64,000 bases of DNA from an uncultured Parabacteroides sp. (lineage in GTDB: Bacteria; Bacteroidota; Bacteroidia; Bacteroidales; Tannerellaceae). How positions within the stretch are numbered: the stretch's first letter is position 1; each line of letters opens with the position of its first letter. The position numbers were made by a program, and so were the translations under genes. Of this stretch, positions 54,176 to 63,296 are shown piece after piece. Under the pieces are notes generated by a model that saw only the letters and a list, made by a program, of their open reading frames with translations, did no database searches and was not told the DNA's origin. Location: contig CALUZR010000007.1 of the NCBI GenBank assembly GCA_944325335.1, positions 1-64,000 on the forward strand. The letters are read 5' to 3'.

Positions 54176-56029
54176 TTAAGCCTCCAATATTTTCGTAAAT
54201 TCTTCGACCAAGCGGGCTACGATGAACGGTTGCCCCTTGATGCGGTTAAACTTATACGGATTGAAATCGTCGATCTTGCTGCGCAGGTAGTTGGCGAACT
54301 GGCCGTTGTTCTGCTCTGCTACGACGACTTTCTTATACCGTTTCAAGACCTCTTCCGTGTTCTTAGGCAACGGGTTGATGAAGCGGAAGTGCGCCAAGGC
54401 CACCTTCTTGCCCATCTCCTGCATGTCTTCCATCGCTTCGTAGAGATGACCGTACGTGCCGCCCCAACCTACGATCAAGAGGTCGGCATCCGGATCGCCT
54501 ACAACTTCCACGTCGGGGATGAAGTCGACTATCTTGTCGATCTTCGCCTGGCGGGTACGCACCATCTTCTGGTGGTTCAGCGGGTCGGTCGAGATGGCAC
54601 TTGTATCGTAATCCTTCTCCAGACCGCCTAAGCGATGCGTGAAACCTTCCGTACCCGGAATCGCCCAATAACGGACGAACGTATCCTTGTCGCGGCGATA
54701 AGGCTTCCAAGGTTTGTCGCCCTGGTAGTTCGAGACGTAATTCGGTGTGATAGCGGGATATTTATCCAGCTCCGGCAGACGCCAAGCCGACGAACCGTTG
54801 GCAATGAAGGCATCCGTGAGGAGGATGACCGGCGTCATGTGTTCCACGGCCAACTTCCCGGCCCAGAACGCCATATCGAAACAATCGGTCGGCGTCGACG
54901 CAGCTACGACTACAGCCGGGCATTCGCCGTTACGTCCATACAAGGCCTGCATGAGGTCGGTCTGTTCCGACTTGGTAGGCATACCTGTCGACGGGCCACC
55001 GCGTTGCACATCAATCACCACCAATGGCACCTCGGCAATGACCGCCAATCCAATCGCCTCGCTCTTCAACGCCAAACCGGGGCCCGAAGTCGAGGTAGCC
55101 GCCAAGCATCCCGCGAAGCTGGCGCCGATAGCCGTACATACGCCGGCGATTTCATCCTCGGCCTGCACCGTAATTACGCCCAAGTCTTTCCGCTTGGAGA
55201 GCTCGTGCAAGATGTCGGTAGCCGGTGTGATAGGATAACTTCCCAGAAAGAGGCGCAAGCCTGCTTTCTCGGCAGCGGCAATCAAACCGTAGGAAGTGGC
55301 CTTGTTGCCATTCACGTCCATATACGTGCCCGGCTCGGCCTTCTTGCTTTCGATGCGGTAGGTCGAGACGGAAGCGTGGATGTTGTGCCCGTAGTTGTAT
55401 CCGTCGGTGAGGGCTTTGATGTTGGCCTGCGCGATGACCGGCTTCTTGGCGAACTTCGTCTGGAGCATGTGCATTGCCTCTTCCAACGGACGCTCGAACA
55501 ACCAGCAGACGAGGCCCAGCGCGAACATGTTCTTGCAACGGAGCGCCGACTTGTTATCCAATCCAAAATCAACCAGGCCGTCTTTCACCATCGTCGAGAT
55601 AGGAGCCGCTACGACCTGCACCTGCGTCAGTCCCAGTTCCTGGAACGGATCGTCGGTCGTGAACTGCGCCTTCTCCAAATCCGCCTTCTTGAAAGAGTCC
55701 GTATCGATCAGCACGATTGCGTTCGGTTTCAAATGCTTTACGTTTACCTTCAACGCAGCAGGGTTCATGGCGACGAGCACGTCTGCCTTATCTCCCGGCG
55801 TAAAGATCTTTCTGGAACCCAAATGAACCTGGAAACCGGACACGCCGCTCAAGGTACCTTGGGGCGCCCGCACCTCTGCCGGGAAGTCGGGGAAAGTCGA
55901 AATCTCGTTCCCGAAGATGGCAGACAGGTTCGAAAAGATGGTGCCGGTCAATTGCATCCCGTCGCCAGAATCGCCCGAGAAGCGGACTACCACCTTTTCC
56001 AATGTTGTTACTTTTGTTTGTTCTGTCAT
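54176..56029 (-). CDS. korA: 2-oxoacid:acceptor oxidoreductase, alpha subunit with fused gamma domain
   Basis: 617 residues from the ATG at 56029. The longer frame to 56059 lacks support. N-terminal gamma domain (VVRFSGDSGDGMQLTGTIFSNLSAIFGNEIST, about 12-200) is followed by the alpha domain with GSYPITPATDILHELSKR, VQAEDEIAGVCTAIGASFAG and GPGLALKSEAIGLAVIAEVPLVVIDVQRGGPSTGMPTKSEQ. This gamma-alpha fusion is typical of KorA. Substrate choice between 2-oxoglutarate and other 2-oxoacids is assigned by similarity. Confidence 0.93.
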   Translation of the reverse strand: MTEQTKVTTLEKVVVRFSGDSGDGMQLTGTIFSNLSAIFGNEISTFPDFPAEVRAPQGTLSGVSGFQVHLGSRKIFTPGDKADVLVAMNPAALKVNVKHLKPNAIVLIDTDSFKKADLEKAQFTTDDPFQELGLTQVQVVAAPISTMVKDGLVDFGLDNKSALRCKNMFALGLVCWLFERPLEEAMHMLQTKFAKKPVIAQANIKALTDGYNYGHNIHASVSTYRIESKKAEPGTYMDVNGNKATSYGLIAAAEKAGLRLFLGSYPITPATDILHELSKRKDLGVITVQAEDEIAGVCTAIGASFAGCLAATSTSGPGLALKSEAIGLAVIAEVPLVVIDVQRGGPSTGMPTKSEQTDLMQALYGRNGECPAVVVAASTPTDCFDMAFWAGKLAVEHMTPVILLTDAFIANGSSAWRLPELDKYPAITPNYVSNYQGDKPWKPYRRDKDTFVRYWAIPGTEGFTHRLGGLEKDYDTSAISTDPLNHQKMVRTRQAKIDKIVDFIPDVEVVGDPDADLLIVGWGGTYGHLYEAMEDMQEMGKKVALAHFRFINPLPKNTEEVLKRYKKVVVAEQNNGQFANYLRSKIDDFNPYKFNRIKGQPFIVARLVEEFTKILEA

Positions 56030-56084
56030 AATATTGTATATTTCTGAACTTGTTTGCAAAGAAAATAAGAATGTACGAGAAAAC

Positions 56085-57296
56085 CTAAAAAGCGGTCAAA
56101 TAGATGTCGATATTGTTCGACCGCAAGTTGAACCGGTTCGAGATGTACTCGTTCACCGGCTTCCCTTGGTACAAGTAAACGCCCCGCTTGAAGCTCGTAT
56201 TCGTCTTGATCAGGTTCTGCGCATTCCCGACGTCGCCCAAGTGCGAGAGGAGCGGCACCATCAAATTGCTGAAGGCCATCGAAGCGGTCCGCGCCACATA
56301 ATTGCTGATAAACGGGCGGCAGAAATGCAACACCCCGTGCTGCTCGAATATCTCCGGGTCGGAAGGTGAAAGGCAACAGGTCGTCTCGAAGCAACCGCCT
56401 TGCGTCACGCGGAGGTCGATGATGAGCGAACCCTTCTTCATCGTCTCGATCAGCTCTTCGGCAATGACGAAATGATGGTCGAAACTATCCTTATGCAACG
56501 CGCCAATCACCACGTCCGCGCTCTGGAACGCATTCCGCAACACGTTCGGGTGGAAATTGGAAGCGAACAGGGAGACGCCCAACGTCCGGTGCAACTGCCG
56601 GAGCCGCGCGATGTCGTTGTCGAACACCTTCACCGACGCGCCCAATGCCATGGCCGCCCGGGCTGCGCTCGTCCCGGCCGTCCCGGCGCCAATGACGACC
56701 ACCTCGGCCGGCGAGACACCGGCAATGCCTCCCAGCAGGATGCCTTTTCCCCCGTGGTTATTGCTCAAGAGGTCGGCGGCAATCGTGATGGCCGCATAGC
56801 CTTCTATCTCCGCCATCGCGCCCATGAGGGGTTGGAAACGGCGTTCGCGGTCGCTCCAAAACTCGTAGGCGAAGGCGGTGATGCGCTTGGCCATCATCAG
56901 TTGGTAGGCTTCGGGTTTCAACCAGGGGCGCGGTGTGAAGGAGCAAACCGTCGTGCGGGGATTCATCCAGGCCACCTCCTCCGGCATCGGGGGCAATATC
57001 TTCACCACCACATCCGATTGGTACACCCGTTCCGGCGAAGCGGCGATCTCCGCCCCCGCGTCGGCAAAATGGTTGTCGGCATAATTGATGCCCAACCCCG
57101 CTTCGCGCTCCACACGCACCTGGTGGCCGTAGTTCACCAATATCTCGACCGCTTCGGGCGTCAAGGCCAAGCGTCGTTCGCCGGCGGCACGCTCTTTGGG
57201 AATGCCTATCGAGAGGTGCGTACCCAGCTTGCCCAGTTCCTGCAGCAATTCCTGCGGGACGTAAAATTGGGATGTATTGTCGGATGTGTTTCTCAT
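56085..57296 (-). CDS. ald: Alanine dehydrogenase / PntA-like NAD(P) oxidoreductase
   Basis: 403 residues. N-terminal substrate domain IGIPKERAAGERRLALTPEAVEILVNYGHQVRVE, then Rossmann NAD-binding motif VVVIGAGTAGTSAARAAMALGASVKVFD. Family length is about 370-400. Ald catalyses reversible deamination of alanine to pyruvate. A role as a transhydrogenase alpha subunit is less likely, because no beta subunit is adjacent. The order aroK, ald, korA, korB on one strand suggests co-transcription. Confidence 0.85.
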   Translation of the reverse strand: MRNTSDNTSQFYVPQELLQELGKLGTHLSIGIPKERAAGERRLALTPEAVEILVNYGHQVRVEREAGLGINYADNHFADAGAEIAASPERVYQSDVVVKILPPMPEEVAWMNPRTTVCSFTPRPWLKPEAYQLMMAKRITAFAYEFWSDRERRFQPLMGAMAEIEGYAAITIAADLLSNNHGGKGILLGGIAGVSPAEVVVIGAGTAGTSAARAAMALGASVKVFDNDIARLRQLHRTLGVSLFASNFHPNVLRNAFQSADVVIGALHKDSFDHHFVIAEELIETMKKGSLIIDLRVTQGGCFETTCCLSPSDPEIFEQHGVLHFCRPFISNYVARTASMAFSNLMVPLLSHLGDVGNAQNLIKTNTSFKRGVYLYQGKPVNEYISNRFNLRSNNIDIYLTAF

Positions 57297-57308
57297 ACGC
57301 GTATGTCT

Positions 57309-57830
57309 TTAAATGATTTCTTTCAATTGCTCGATAATCCGCTGCACGTCTTCCGGGCCGTCCATCTGCTCCGCGTCGAAGATGATGCGGGCTTGGCGGT
57401 AGAAGGGTTCGCGTGCCTGCAGGTTCGCGGCGATGAATTGTTTCAACTCCTCGCCCGACCGGTTCTGGAGGACGGGGCGCGTCTGCTTGCACGTCTCGAG
57501 CCGCGCCGCCAATTCGTCGACCGACACCTTCAAATATACCGTTGTTCCCTGTGCATTCATAAAAGCCGCGTTGTCGAAAAAGCAAGGCGTTCCGCCGCCT
57601 GTCGAGACGAGCACGTCTTCAAACTCCGCCACCTCGTGCAACATCCGCCGCTCGATGTCGCGAAAGCCCTCTTCTCCCTTTTCGGCAAAAATCTGGCGGA
57701 TCTCCTTATGGAAGCGCCCTTCGATATAGAGGTCCAGGTCGATGAACGAAAGATGCAGCTCGGCCGCAAGGCTCCGCCCCACGGTCGTCTTTCCCGCCCC
57801 CATGTAGCCTGTCAAGAATATACGTTTCAT
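57309..57830 (-). CDS. aroK: Shikimate kinase
   Basis: 173 residues from the ATG at 57830. A longer frame to 57938 adds 36 residues from the leader and would overlap the -7 box, so it is rejected. P-loop GYMGAGKTTVGRSLA, FIDLDLYIEGR, the VSTGGGTPCF motif and the lid region ARLETCKQTRPVLQN are all present. It phosphorylates shikimate at the 3-OH on the path to chorismate. Stop to ald start is 12 nt. -7 boxes lie on both strands upstream. Confidence 0.95.
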   Translation of the reverse strand: MKRIFLTGYMGAGKTTVGRSLAAELHLSFIDLDLYIEGRFHKEIRQIFAEKGEEGFRDIERRMLHEVAEFEDVLVSTGGGTPCFFDNAAFMNAQGTTVYLKVSVDELAARLETCKQTRPVLQNRSGEELKQFIAANLQAREPFYRQARIIFDAEQMDGPEDVQRIIEQLKEII

Positions 57831-57852
57831 TGCTTGTTGTTTTGAATTTCTG

Positions 57853-57888
57853 CAAAAGTAGCTAAAAATGAAATATTCCCTATCTTTG
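57853..57888. promoter_or_regulatory. Divergent -7 boxes between aroK and RNase H
   Basis: On the minus strand TACTTTTG (plus-strand 57853-57860) points at aroK, 22 nt away. On the plus strand TATCTTTG (57881-57888) points at RNase H through array C. Neither has a clear -33 TTG. If the plus box is used, array C is transcribed in a leader of about 430 nt. Confidence 0.5.
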
Positions 57889-57964
57889 CAGGCGGATTTT
57901 CGTAGGCCAAGCAGGTAAAATTGCCATAAAATGGGCATAAAGCCTCCTTTCCGGGCCTACCATC

Positions 57965-58250
57965 TTTGACTTTTTGTGTACAACAGGCAAAAGACAGCAA
58001 CACTATCTTTGACTTTTTGTCGACAACAAGCAAACGGCAGTGATATACACTTTGACTTTTTGTGCACAAGAAGCAAACGGCGGTGATATACACTTTGACT
58101 TTTTGTGTACAACAAGCAAACAGCAGTGACGCTATTTTGACCTTTTGTGGACAACAAGCAAACGGCGCCAATAGTATCTTTGACCTTTTGGCGACAAGAA
58201 GCAAAAGTGTATGCCATACTCTTTGACCTCTTGTCGACAAAAAGTCAAAG
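57965..58250. repeat. Phased palindrome array C: seven units every 43 nt with a terminal inverted copy
   Basis: TTTGAC anchors at 57965, 58008, 58051, 58094, 58136, 58179 and 58222: 43 nt apart with one step of 42. Each unit carries a palindromic TTGTnnACAA core whose centre varies (GT, CG, GC, GG). The last unit closes as a hairpin, TTTGACCTCTTGTC/GACAAAAAGTCAAA. It fills most of the gap between aroK and RNase H. Frames through it are open on both strands but lack any start signal. Confidence 0.9.
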
Positions 58251-58321
58251 ATAGTATCCCCGGAAAGGCCGCGGGAATCCGATTTAATAGAAAGAAGTAC
58301 AAGTATATAACAGAAATGATA

Positions 58322-58975
58322 ATGAAAACGAACCGAAAACGGAAATATTACGTCGTATGGCAGGGCGTGAACCCCGGCATCTACAACGATTGGGCCACGT
58401 GCGAGGAGCAGGTGAAAGGATACACGGGCGCGAAATACAAAGCCTTCGAGACACGCGCGGCCGCCGAAGAGGCCTACGGGCAAGGCTACGAGGCATACCG
58501 CGCCGCGAACCCCTCGAACCGCATGGTGTTCGAACGGATGATGCATGCCGAGACGCCCGCCATCGGGAAGCCCATCGAGGAGAGCCTCGCAGTAGACGCC
58601 GCCTGCAGCGGGAACCCGGGCGACCTCGAATACCGCGGCGTGTACACCCGGACGGGGCAGGAGGTGTTTCGCGTCGGGCCGCTGCGGCGGGGGACGAACA
58701 ACGTGGGCGAATTCCTGGCGATCGTACATGGGTTGGCCTTCCTGAAGCAAAACGGAATTTCCCTGCCGATCTATTCAGACAGCCGCAACGCCATCGCGTG
58801 GGTCAAGGCCAAACGGTGCAAGACGCTCCTCCAGCGCGAGCCGGCCAACGAGCCCCTGTTCGACCTCATCCACCGCGCCGAGAAATGGCTGCAAGAGAAC
58901 GATTACACGACCGAAATCCACAAGTGGGAAACCGCCGCGTGGGGTGAAATTCCCGCCGATTTTGGCAGGAAATAA
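58322..58975 (+). CDS. rnhA: Ribonuclease H1 with N-terminal viroplasmin (RNA/DNA-hybrid-binding) domain
   Basis: 217 residues from the ATG at 58322; ATG at 58316 is an alternative. The frame from 58211 starts in array C and is rejected. Residues 5-50 (KYYVVWQGVNPGIYNDWATCEEQVKGYTGAKYKAFET) form the hybrid-binding domain. The RNase H catalytic acids are in AVDAACSGNPGDLEYRGV (D), NVGEFLAIVHGL (E) and IYSDSRNAIAWV (D). It degrades RNA in RNA-DNA hybrids. The GC-rich codons differ from the glycan cluster. Confidence 0.94.
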   Translation: MKTNRKRKYYVVWQGVNPGIYNDWATCEEQVKGYTGAKYKAFETRAAAEEAYGQGYEAYRAANPSNRMVFERMMHAETPAIGKPIEESLAVDAACSGNPGDLEYRGVYTRTGQEVFRVGPLRRGTNNVGEFLAIVHGLAFLKQNGISLPIYSDSRNAIAWVKAKRCKTLLQREPANEPLFDLIHRAEKWLQENDYTTEIHKWETAAWGEIPADFGRK

Positions 58976-59029
58976 CATCGACCGTGCAATTTATCACCGC
59001 TTGCTGCGTTATGCAATCAAACAAATGCG

Positions 59030-59037
59030 TACATTTG
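59030..59037 (+). promoter_or_regulatory. Candidate -7 box (TACATTTG) of the GT117 gene
   Basis: TACATTTG lies 65 nt before the ATG at 59103. No -33 TTG at the usual distance. Confidence 0.5.
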
Positions 59038-59102
59038 CAACGGTTTTGCCGCCGGAAGGGGCAAGCAGGGAATAGAGTTAAATCCAAATTAATAAAGATA
59101 GA

Positions 59103-62100
59103 ATGGGAAATTACAAACTAATCAACAACGCATTGGGATGGATTGTCTTTGCCATCGCCTCTTGCGTTTATTTGATGACCATCGAACCGTCGGGCAGCTT
59201 CTGGGACTGCGGCGAGTTCGTTTCTTCGGCATACAAACTGGAAGTAGGACACCCGCCTGGAGCACCGTTCTTCATGCTTACGGCGAACCTGTTCACCCAA
59301 CTGGCGTCCGACCCGGGCGCAGTGGCGAAGATGGTGAACACGATGTCAGCCCTCTTCAGCGGATTGACCATCCTGTTCCTCTTCTGGAGCATCACTCATT
59401 TGGCCCGGAAGATCGTGGTAAACGACGGGCAGGAGATGACGCTCCCGCAGCTGGTGACCATCATGGGCTCGGGCGTGGTCGGCGCGTTGGCCTATACGTT
59501 TAGCGACACGTTCTGGTTTAGTGCGGTCGAGGGTGAAGTGTATGCGTATTCCTCGCTCTTTACGGCGGTTGTATTCTGGTTAATCCTGAAATGGGAGGAA
59601 GTGGCCGACAAGCCGCATGCCGACCGGTGGATTATCCTCATTGCCTATTTGATGGGGTTGAGCGTCGGCGTCCACTTGCTGAACTTGCTCTGTATCCCGG
59701 CGATGGTGCTGGTATATTACTACAAGAAATTCCCGAACCCGACGATGAAGGGGACGCTCGTCGCCCTGCTGGTCTCGTTCGTGATTATCGCCCTGATGAT
59801 GTACGGCGTGGTGCAGGGACTGGTCGAGATTTGCGGTTATTTCGAATTGCTGTTTGTGAATGTATTCGGCATGCCTTACAACAGTGGCGTGTATGCGTAT
59901 GTCATCGTCTTGGCGGCTGTCTTGGGATGGTCTATCTGGGAGACAATGCGCGACGAAGTGCATCCGCTCCGCTTGAAACTGTCGTTCCTCTTGGCGGTGA
60001 CGCTGATTGGTATTCCGTTTATCGGTAGCAGCTACTTGGTACCGGTGGTGATCGTGGCCGGATTGGCCGCTTGGCTCTTCCTGAGCAAGAAGCTCAACAT
60101 AAAACTGATGAACACGACGCTGACGGCGTTGCTGGTGATTGTGGTCGGCTATTCCTCTTACGCGCTGATCCTGATTCGCGCTACCGCCGATACGCCGATG
60201 AACCAGAATGCCCCAAGCGATATCTTTACACTGCGTACCTACCTGGCGCGCGAACAGTATGGCGATAGACCTTTATTATATGGTCGGACCTACGTATCGG
60301 AAGTGAAGCGTACGAGCGAAGGCAACATGTGCGCTGCCGTCACCCACGAAGGTTCGCCGGTATGGACACGCGTCGAGAAGAAGGACCCGAACGAAAAGGA
60401 CCGTTACTATATCTCGCGTCATAACCTCGAATATGAATATGTGGATGAACTCAACATGTTTTTCCCCCGCATGCATAGCGCCGAGCCCCGCCACATCGAG
60501 GCTTACAAGGAATGGGCCAACATCAAGGGGCAACCGGTGAAGTTCACGCAGTGCGGCGAGACGAAATCCGTCCTCAAGCCCACCTTCGCCGAGAATATCC
60601 GCTTCTTCGTCTCCTACCAGTTGAACTTCATGTATTGGCGTTACTTCCTCTGGAACTTCTCCGGACGGCAGAACGACATCCAGGGGCAGGGCGAAGTGAA
60701 CCACGGGAACTGGATCACGGGTATCAAGTTCATCGACGAGATGCTGGTGGGTCCGCAAGACAATATGCCCTCCGACATTGCCGACAACAAAGGCCATAAT
60801 GTCTATTACATGCTCCCGCTCCTCCTCGGTATCTTAGGTTTGGTGTATCAAGTCTATGCCGGGAAGAAGGGAATCCAAGGTTTCTGGGTGACGTTCATGC
60901 TCTTCTTCATGACGGGCATCGCCATCGTGCTTTACCTGAACCAAAGTCCGCTGCAGGTGCGCGAACGAGACTATGCGTATGCCGGTTCGTTCTATGCGTT
61001 CTGTATCTGGATTGGTTTCGGCGTGGCGGCATTGGTCAAGTTGCTGCAGAAATATGCGAAATTACCCGCGATGACCTCGGCAGTGGCGGCGTCTGTCCTC
61101 GCGTTGTTCGTGCCGATCCAGATGGCCGGGCAGAATTGGGACGACCACGACCGCTCGGGCCGTTACATCGCCCGCGACTTTGCGCAAAACTACCTCAACT
61201 CCTGCGAACCGAACGCCATCCTCTTTACCAATGGCGATAACGATACCTTCCCGCTCTGGTATGCCCAAGAGGTAGAAGGCATCCGTACCGACGTCCGCGT
61301 CTGCAACACCAGCTACCTGCAGACGGATTGGTACATCGACCAGATGAAGAAACAGGCCTACGAATCGGATCCGCTGCCCATCTCGTGGAACCACGCGGAT
61401 TATGTACAGGGAACGCGCGACTTCGCGTACGTCTTCCCCGTCACCGAACAGGCGGTAGACCTCAACACGGCCCTGGAATTTGTCCGCAGCAACGACCCGA
61501 AATACAAAAAGATCCCGGGACTGAACGAGCCGATGGATTACGTCCCCTCGCAGACCCTGGCCTACAAGGTGGATTCGGCAGCCGTCGTGCAGCATGGCGT
61601 GGTCAACACGGCCGACGCCCGTTACATCCTGCCGGAAATGACCATCAACCTCAAAGGAAAGAACGCGCTGGGCAAGCAGGAATTGATTATCCTCGATATG
61701 CTGCAGACCAACAACTGGCAGCGGCCGATGTATTATGCCATCACCGTCTCGCCCGACCAGTTCGTCAACCTTTCGCCCTATTTCCAGAAGACCGGTATGG
61801 CGTACCAGATCGTTCCGATGAAAGTAGAGAAGACCGTGAAGGCGGTGAATGTCGAGAAGATGTATGATAACGTGATGAACAAGTTCAAGTGGGGCGGCGT
61901 GAACGAGCCGGGCGTCTACCTCGACGAGAACGTACTCCGCATGTGCAAGTCGTACCGCTTCAGCGTCTTCGCGCCTCTGGCTGCGACGTTGATGCAAGAG
62001 GGCGACAACGAGCGGGCGCTGAAGGTGCTCGACAAGTGCATGGAAGTCCTCCCGCCGGAAAACGTCCCGATGGACTATACGGTGCTCTCGATTGGCGAGT

Positions 62101-62366
62101 TCTATTATCTGTTGGGCCAAAAGGAGAAAGGGCATGCCGTCTATGCCGCCGTGGCCGAGAATATGATGCGCAACCTCGACTGGTATTTCCGTCTGAAACC
62201 AGACCAGTTTGCCTCTGTCGCTCCCGATTTGAATACGGACCTCTATACGATGCAAGAAATCATGCGCGTAGCGAAAGAGCACGACAAGGAGCTGCAAGAG
62301 AAGTACCAGGAAGAGTACGACAACTTCCGCATGGCGTATGCCTCGCTACAGAAACAAGGCGAATAA
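59103..62366 (+). CDS. GT117-family (DUF2723) membrane protein
   Basis: 1087 residues. About 12-14 membrane segments in the first 650 residues, with the DUF2723 start LGWIVFAIASCVYLMTIEPSGSFWDCGEFVSSAYKLEVGHPPGAPFFML. The acidic DCGEF pair is the GT-C-like luminal site. The C-terminal 400 residues are soluble, with TPR-like helices at the end (ERALKVLDKCMEVLPP). Proteins of this family are conserved in Bacteroidetes and classed as glycosyltransferases; the sugar and acceptor are unknown. A link to surface O-glycosylation is possible but not shown. Followed by a deacetylase 13 nt later. Confidence 0.9.
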   Translation: MGNYKLINNALGWIVFAIASCVYLMTIEPSGSFWDCGEFVSSAYKLEVGHPPGAPFFMLTANLFTQLASDPGAVAKMVNTMSALFSGLTILFLFWSITHLARKIVVNDGQEMTLPQLVTIMGSGVVGALAYTFSDTFWFSAVEGEVYAYSSLFTAVVFWLILKWEEVADKPHADRWIILIAYLMGLSVGVHLLNLLCIPAMVLVYYYKKFPNPTMKGTLVALLVSFVIIALMMYGVVQGLVEICGYFELLFVNVFGMPYNSGVYAYVIVLAAVLGWSIWETMRDEVHPLRLKLSFLLAVTLIGIPFIGSSYLVPVVIVAGLAAWLFLSKKLNIKLMNTTLTALLVIVVGYSSYALILIRATADTPMNQNAPSDIFTLRTYLAREQYGDRPLLYGRTYVSEVKRTSEGNMCAAVTHEGSPVWTRVEKKDPNEKDRYYISRHNLEYEYVDELNMFFPRMHSAEPRHIEAYKEWANIKGQPVKFTQCGETKSVLKPTFAENIRFFVSYQLNFMYWRYFLWNFSGRQNDIQGQGEVNHGNWITGIKFIDEMLVGPQDNMPSDIADNKGHNVYYMLPLLLGILGLVYQVYAGKKGIQGFWVTFMLFFMTGIAIVLYLNQSPLQVRERDYAYAGSFYAFCIWIGFGVAALVKLLQKYAKLPAMTSAVAASVLALFVPIQMAGQNWDDHDRSGRYIARDFAQNYLNSCEPNAILFTNGDNDTFPLWYAQEVEGIRTDVRVCNTSYLQTDWYIDQMKKQAYESDPLPISWNHADYVQGTRDFAYVFPVTEQAVDLNTALEFVRSNDPKYKKIPGLNEPMDYVPSQTLAYKVDSAAVVQHGVVNTADARYILPEMTINLKGKNALGKQELIILDMLQTNNWQRPMYYAITVSPDQFVNLSPYFQKTGMAYQIVPMKVEKTVKAVNVEKMYDNVMNKFKWGGVNEPGVYLDENVLRMCKSYRFSVFAPLAATLMQEGDNERALKVLDKCMEVLPPENVPMDYTVLSIGEFYYLLGQKEKGHAVYAAVAENMMRNLDWYFRLKPDQFASVAPDLNTDLYTMQEIMRVAKEHDKELQEKYQEEYDNFRMAYASLQKQGE

Positions 62367-62379
62367 GTACTGATTAAAT

Positions 62380-62991
62380 ATGTTCATAGAGCAACCGCCC
62401 TGGTTCTACAGGGCTTTATTCCCGGGGGCGACCTGGCGAATCCCGTCCGACGAGCGATGCGTCTACCTGACGTTCGACGACGGCCCGATTCCCCAGGTCA
62501 CCCCCTGGGTTTTAAATACGCTGGACCAGTACGGCGTGAAGGCCACCTTCTTTATGGTGGGCGACAATGTGCGCAAGCATCCCGACGTGTTCCGCATGGT
62601 CGTCGAGCGTGGTCATGCCGTGGGGAACCATACCTTCCACCACATCCAGGGCATCCGTTATTGGACACGCAATTACCTGGCAGACGTAGAGCTGGCCGCC
62701 CGCCTCATCCCCGGCAACCTGTTCCGTCCGCCCCACGGGCACATGCGTTTCCCGCAGTTGCTCCGCCTCCGCGAGACGCACCGCATCGTGATGTGGGACG
62801 TCGTGACGCGCGATTACAGTCCGCACCTCTCGCCCCAGCAGGTCCTGGAGAACGTGAAACGCTATACGCGCGACGGCTCCATCCTCGTCTTCCACGATTC
62901 CCTCAAGGCCGAGCGGAATATGCGCTGGGCGATGCCCCGGGCCATCGAATGGCTCCTCCAAGAGGGCTACCGGTTCAAGCGGATCGAGTGA
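62380..62991 (+). CDS. Polysaccharide deacetylase (NodB domain)
   Basis: 203 residues. NodB motifs: TFDDGP near residue 27 (catalytic and metal Asp), NHTFHHIQG (metal His pair) near 83, RPPHGH near 110 and ILVFHDS near 163. It removes N- or O-acetyl groups from a polysaccharide. The lack of a signal peptide makes a cytoplasmic or membrane-side role likely. It forms a unit with the GT117 gene. Confidence 0.9.
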   Translation: MFIEQPPWFYRALFPGATWRIPSDERCVYLTFDDGPIPQVTPWVLNTLDQYGVKATFFMVGDNVRKHPDVFRMVVERGHAVGNHTFHHIQGIRYWTRNYLADVELAARLIPGNLFRPPHGHMRFPQLLRLRETHRIVMWDVVTRDYSPHLSPQQVLENVKRYTRDGSILVFHDSLKAERNMRWAMPRAIEWLLQEGYRFKRIE

Positions 62992-63030
62992 AAAGGGTCT
63001 CTCCGAAGCCATAAAATTGACAGAAAATAC

Positions 63031-63256
63031 AATTTAGAGTCTAAATTTCGCATTGCTGTCAGTGGAAAATGGAATTTAGAGTCTAAATTCCGCATTCCAC
63101 CTGACGAAAAATCAAATTCAGGGTCTAAATTTCACTTTCATTTAGAATGAGTGTCCAATTTAGACTCTAAATTTCATTTTCATTTAGAATGAGTGCCCGT
63201 TTAGAGTCTAAATTTTACATTTATTCAGGAAGAGTACCCAATTTAGACTCTAAATT
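63031..63256. repeat. Phased palindrome array D: six 17-nt units every 42 nt
   Basis: AATTTAGAGTCTAAATT at 63031, 63073 and (one or two changes) 63115, 63157, 63198 and 63240: steps of 42, 42, 42, 41 and 42. The palindrome centres are GAGTC or GACTC. Between units run short segments, some with CATTTAGAATGAGTG copies. It fills the gap between the deacetylase and queG; no other feature is visible. Confidence 0.92.
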
Positions 63257-63296
63257 AGATTTTCCTGTAACACGAATATCGAAAATAAAGCAGCAA

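Noticed and set aside
53114..54631. 505-residue plus-strand frame opposite korB/korA
   Set aside because: Antisense across two conserved subunits; shadow of codon bias.
54635..56047. 470-residue plus-strand frame opposite korA
   Set aside because: Antisense shadow of a GC-rich gene; protein composition is Arg/His-rich and featureless.
56400..57845. 481-residue plus-strand frame opposite ald and aroK
   Set aside because: Spans two real genes on the other strand and has no recognisable domain.
57965..58250. CRISPR array
   Set aside because: Units are nearly identical along their whole length with no unique spacers, and no cas genes are in the window.
57827..58750. 307-residue minus-strand frame across array C and RNase H
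   Set aside because: Its middle is only the 43-nt repeat (CFLCTKSQS-like), and its start lies inside the RNase H gene on the other strand.
63031..63256. CRISPR-like array at 63 kb
   Set aside because: The 25-nt segments between the palindromes are partly repeated (CATTTAGAATGAGTG) rather than unique, repeats are only 17 nt, and there are no cas genes.
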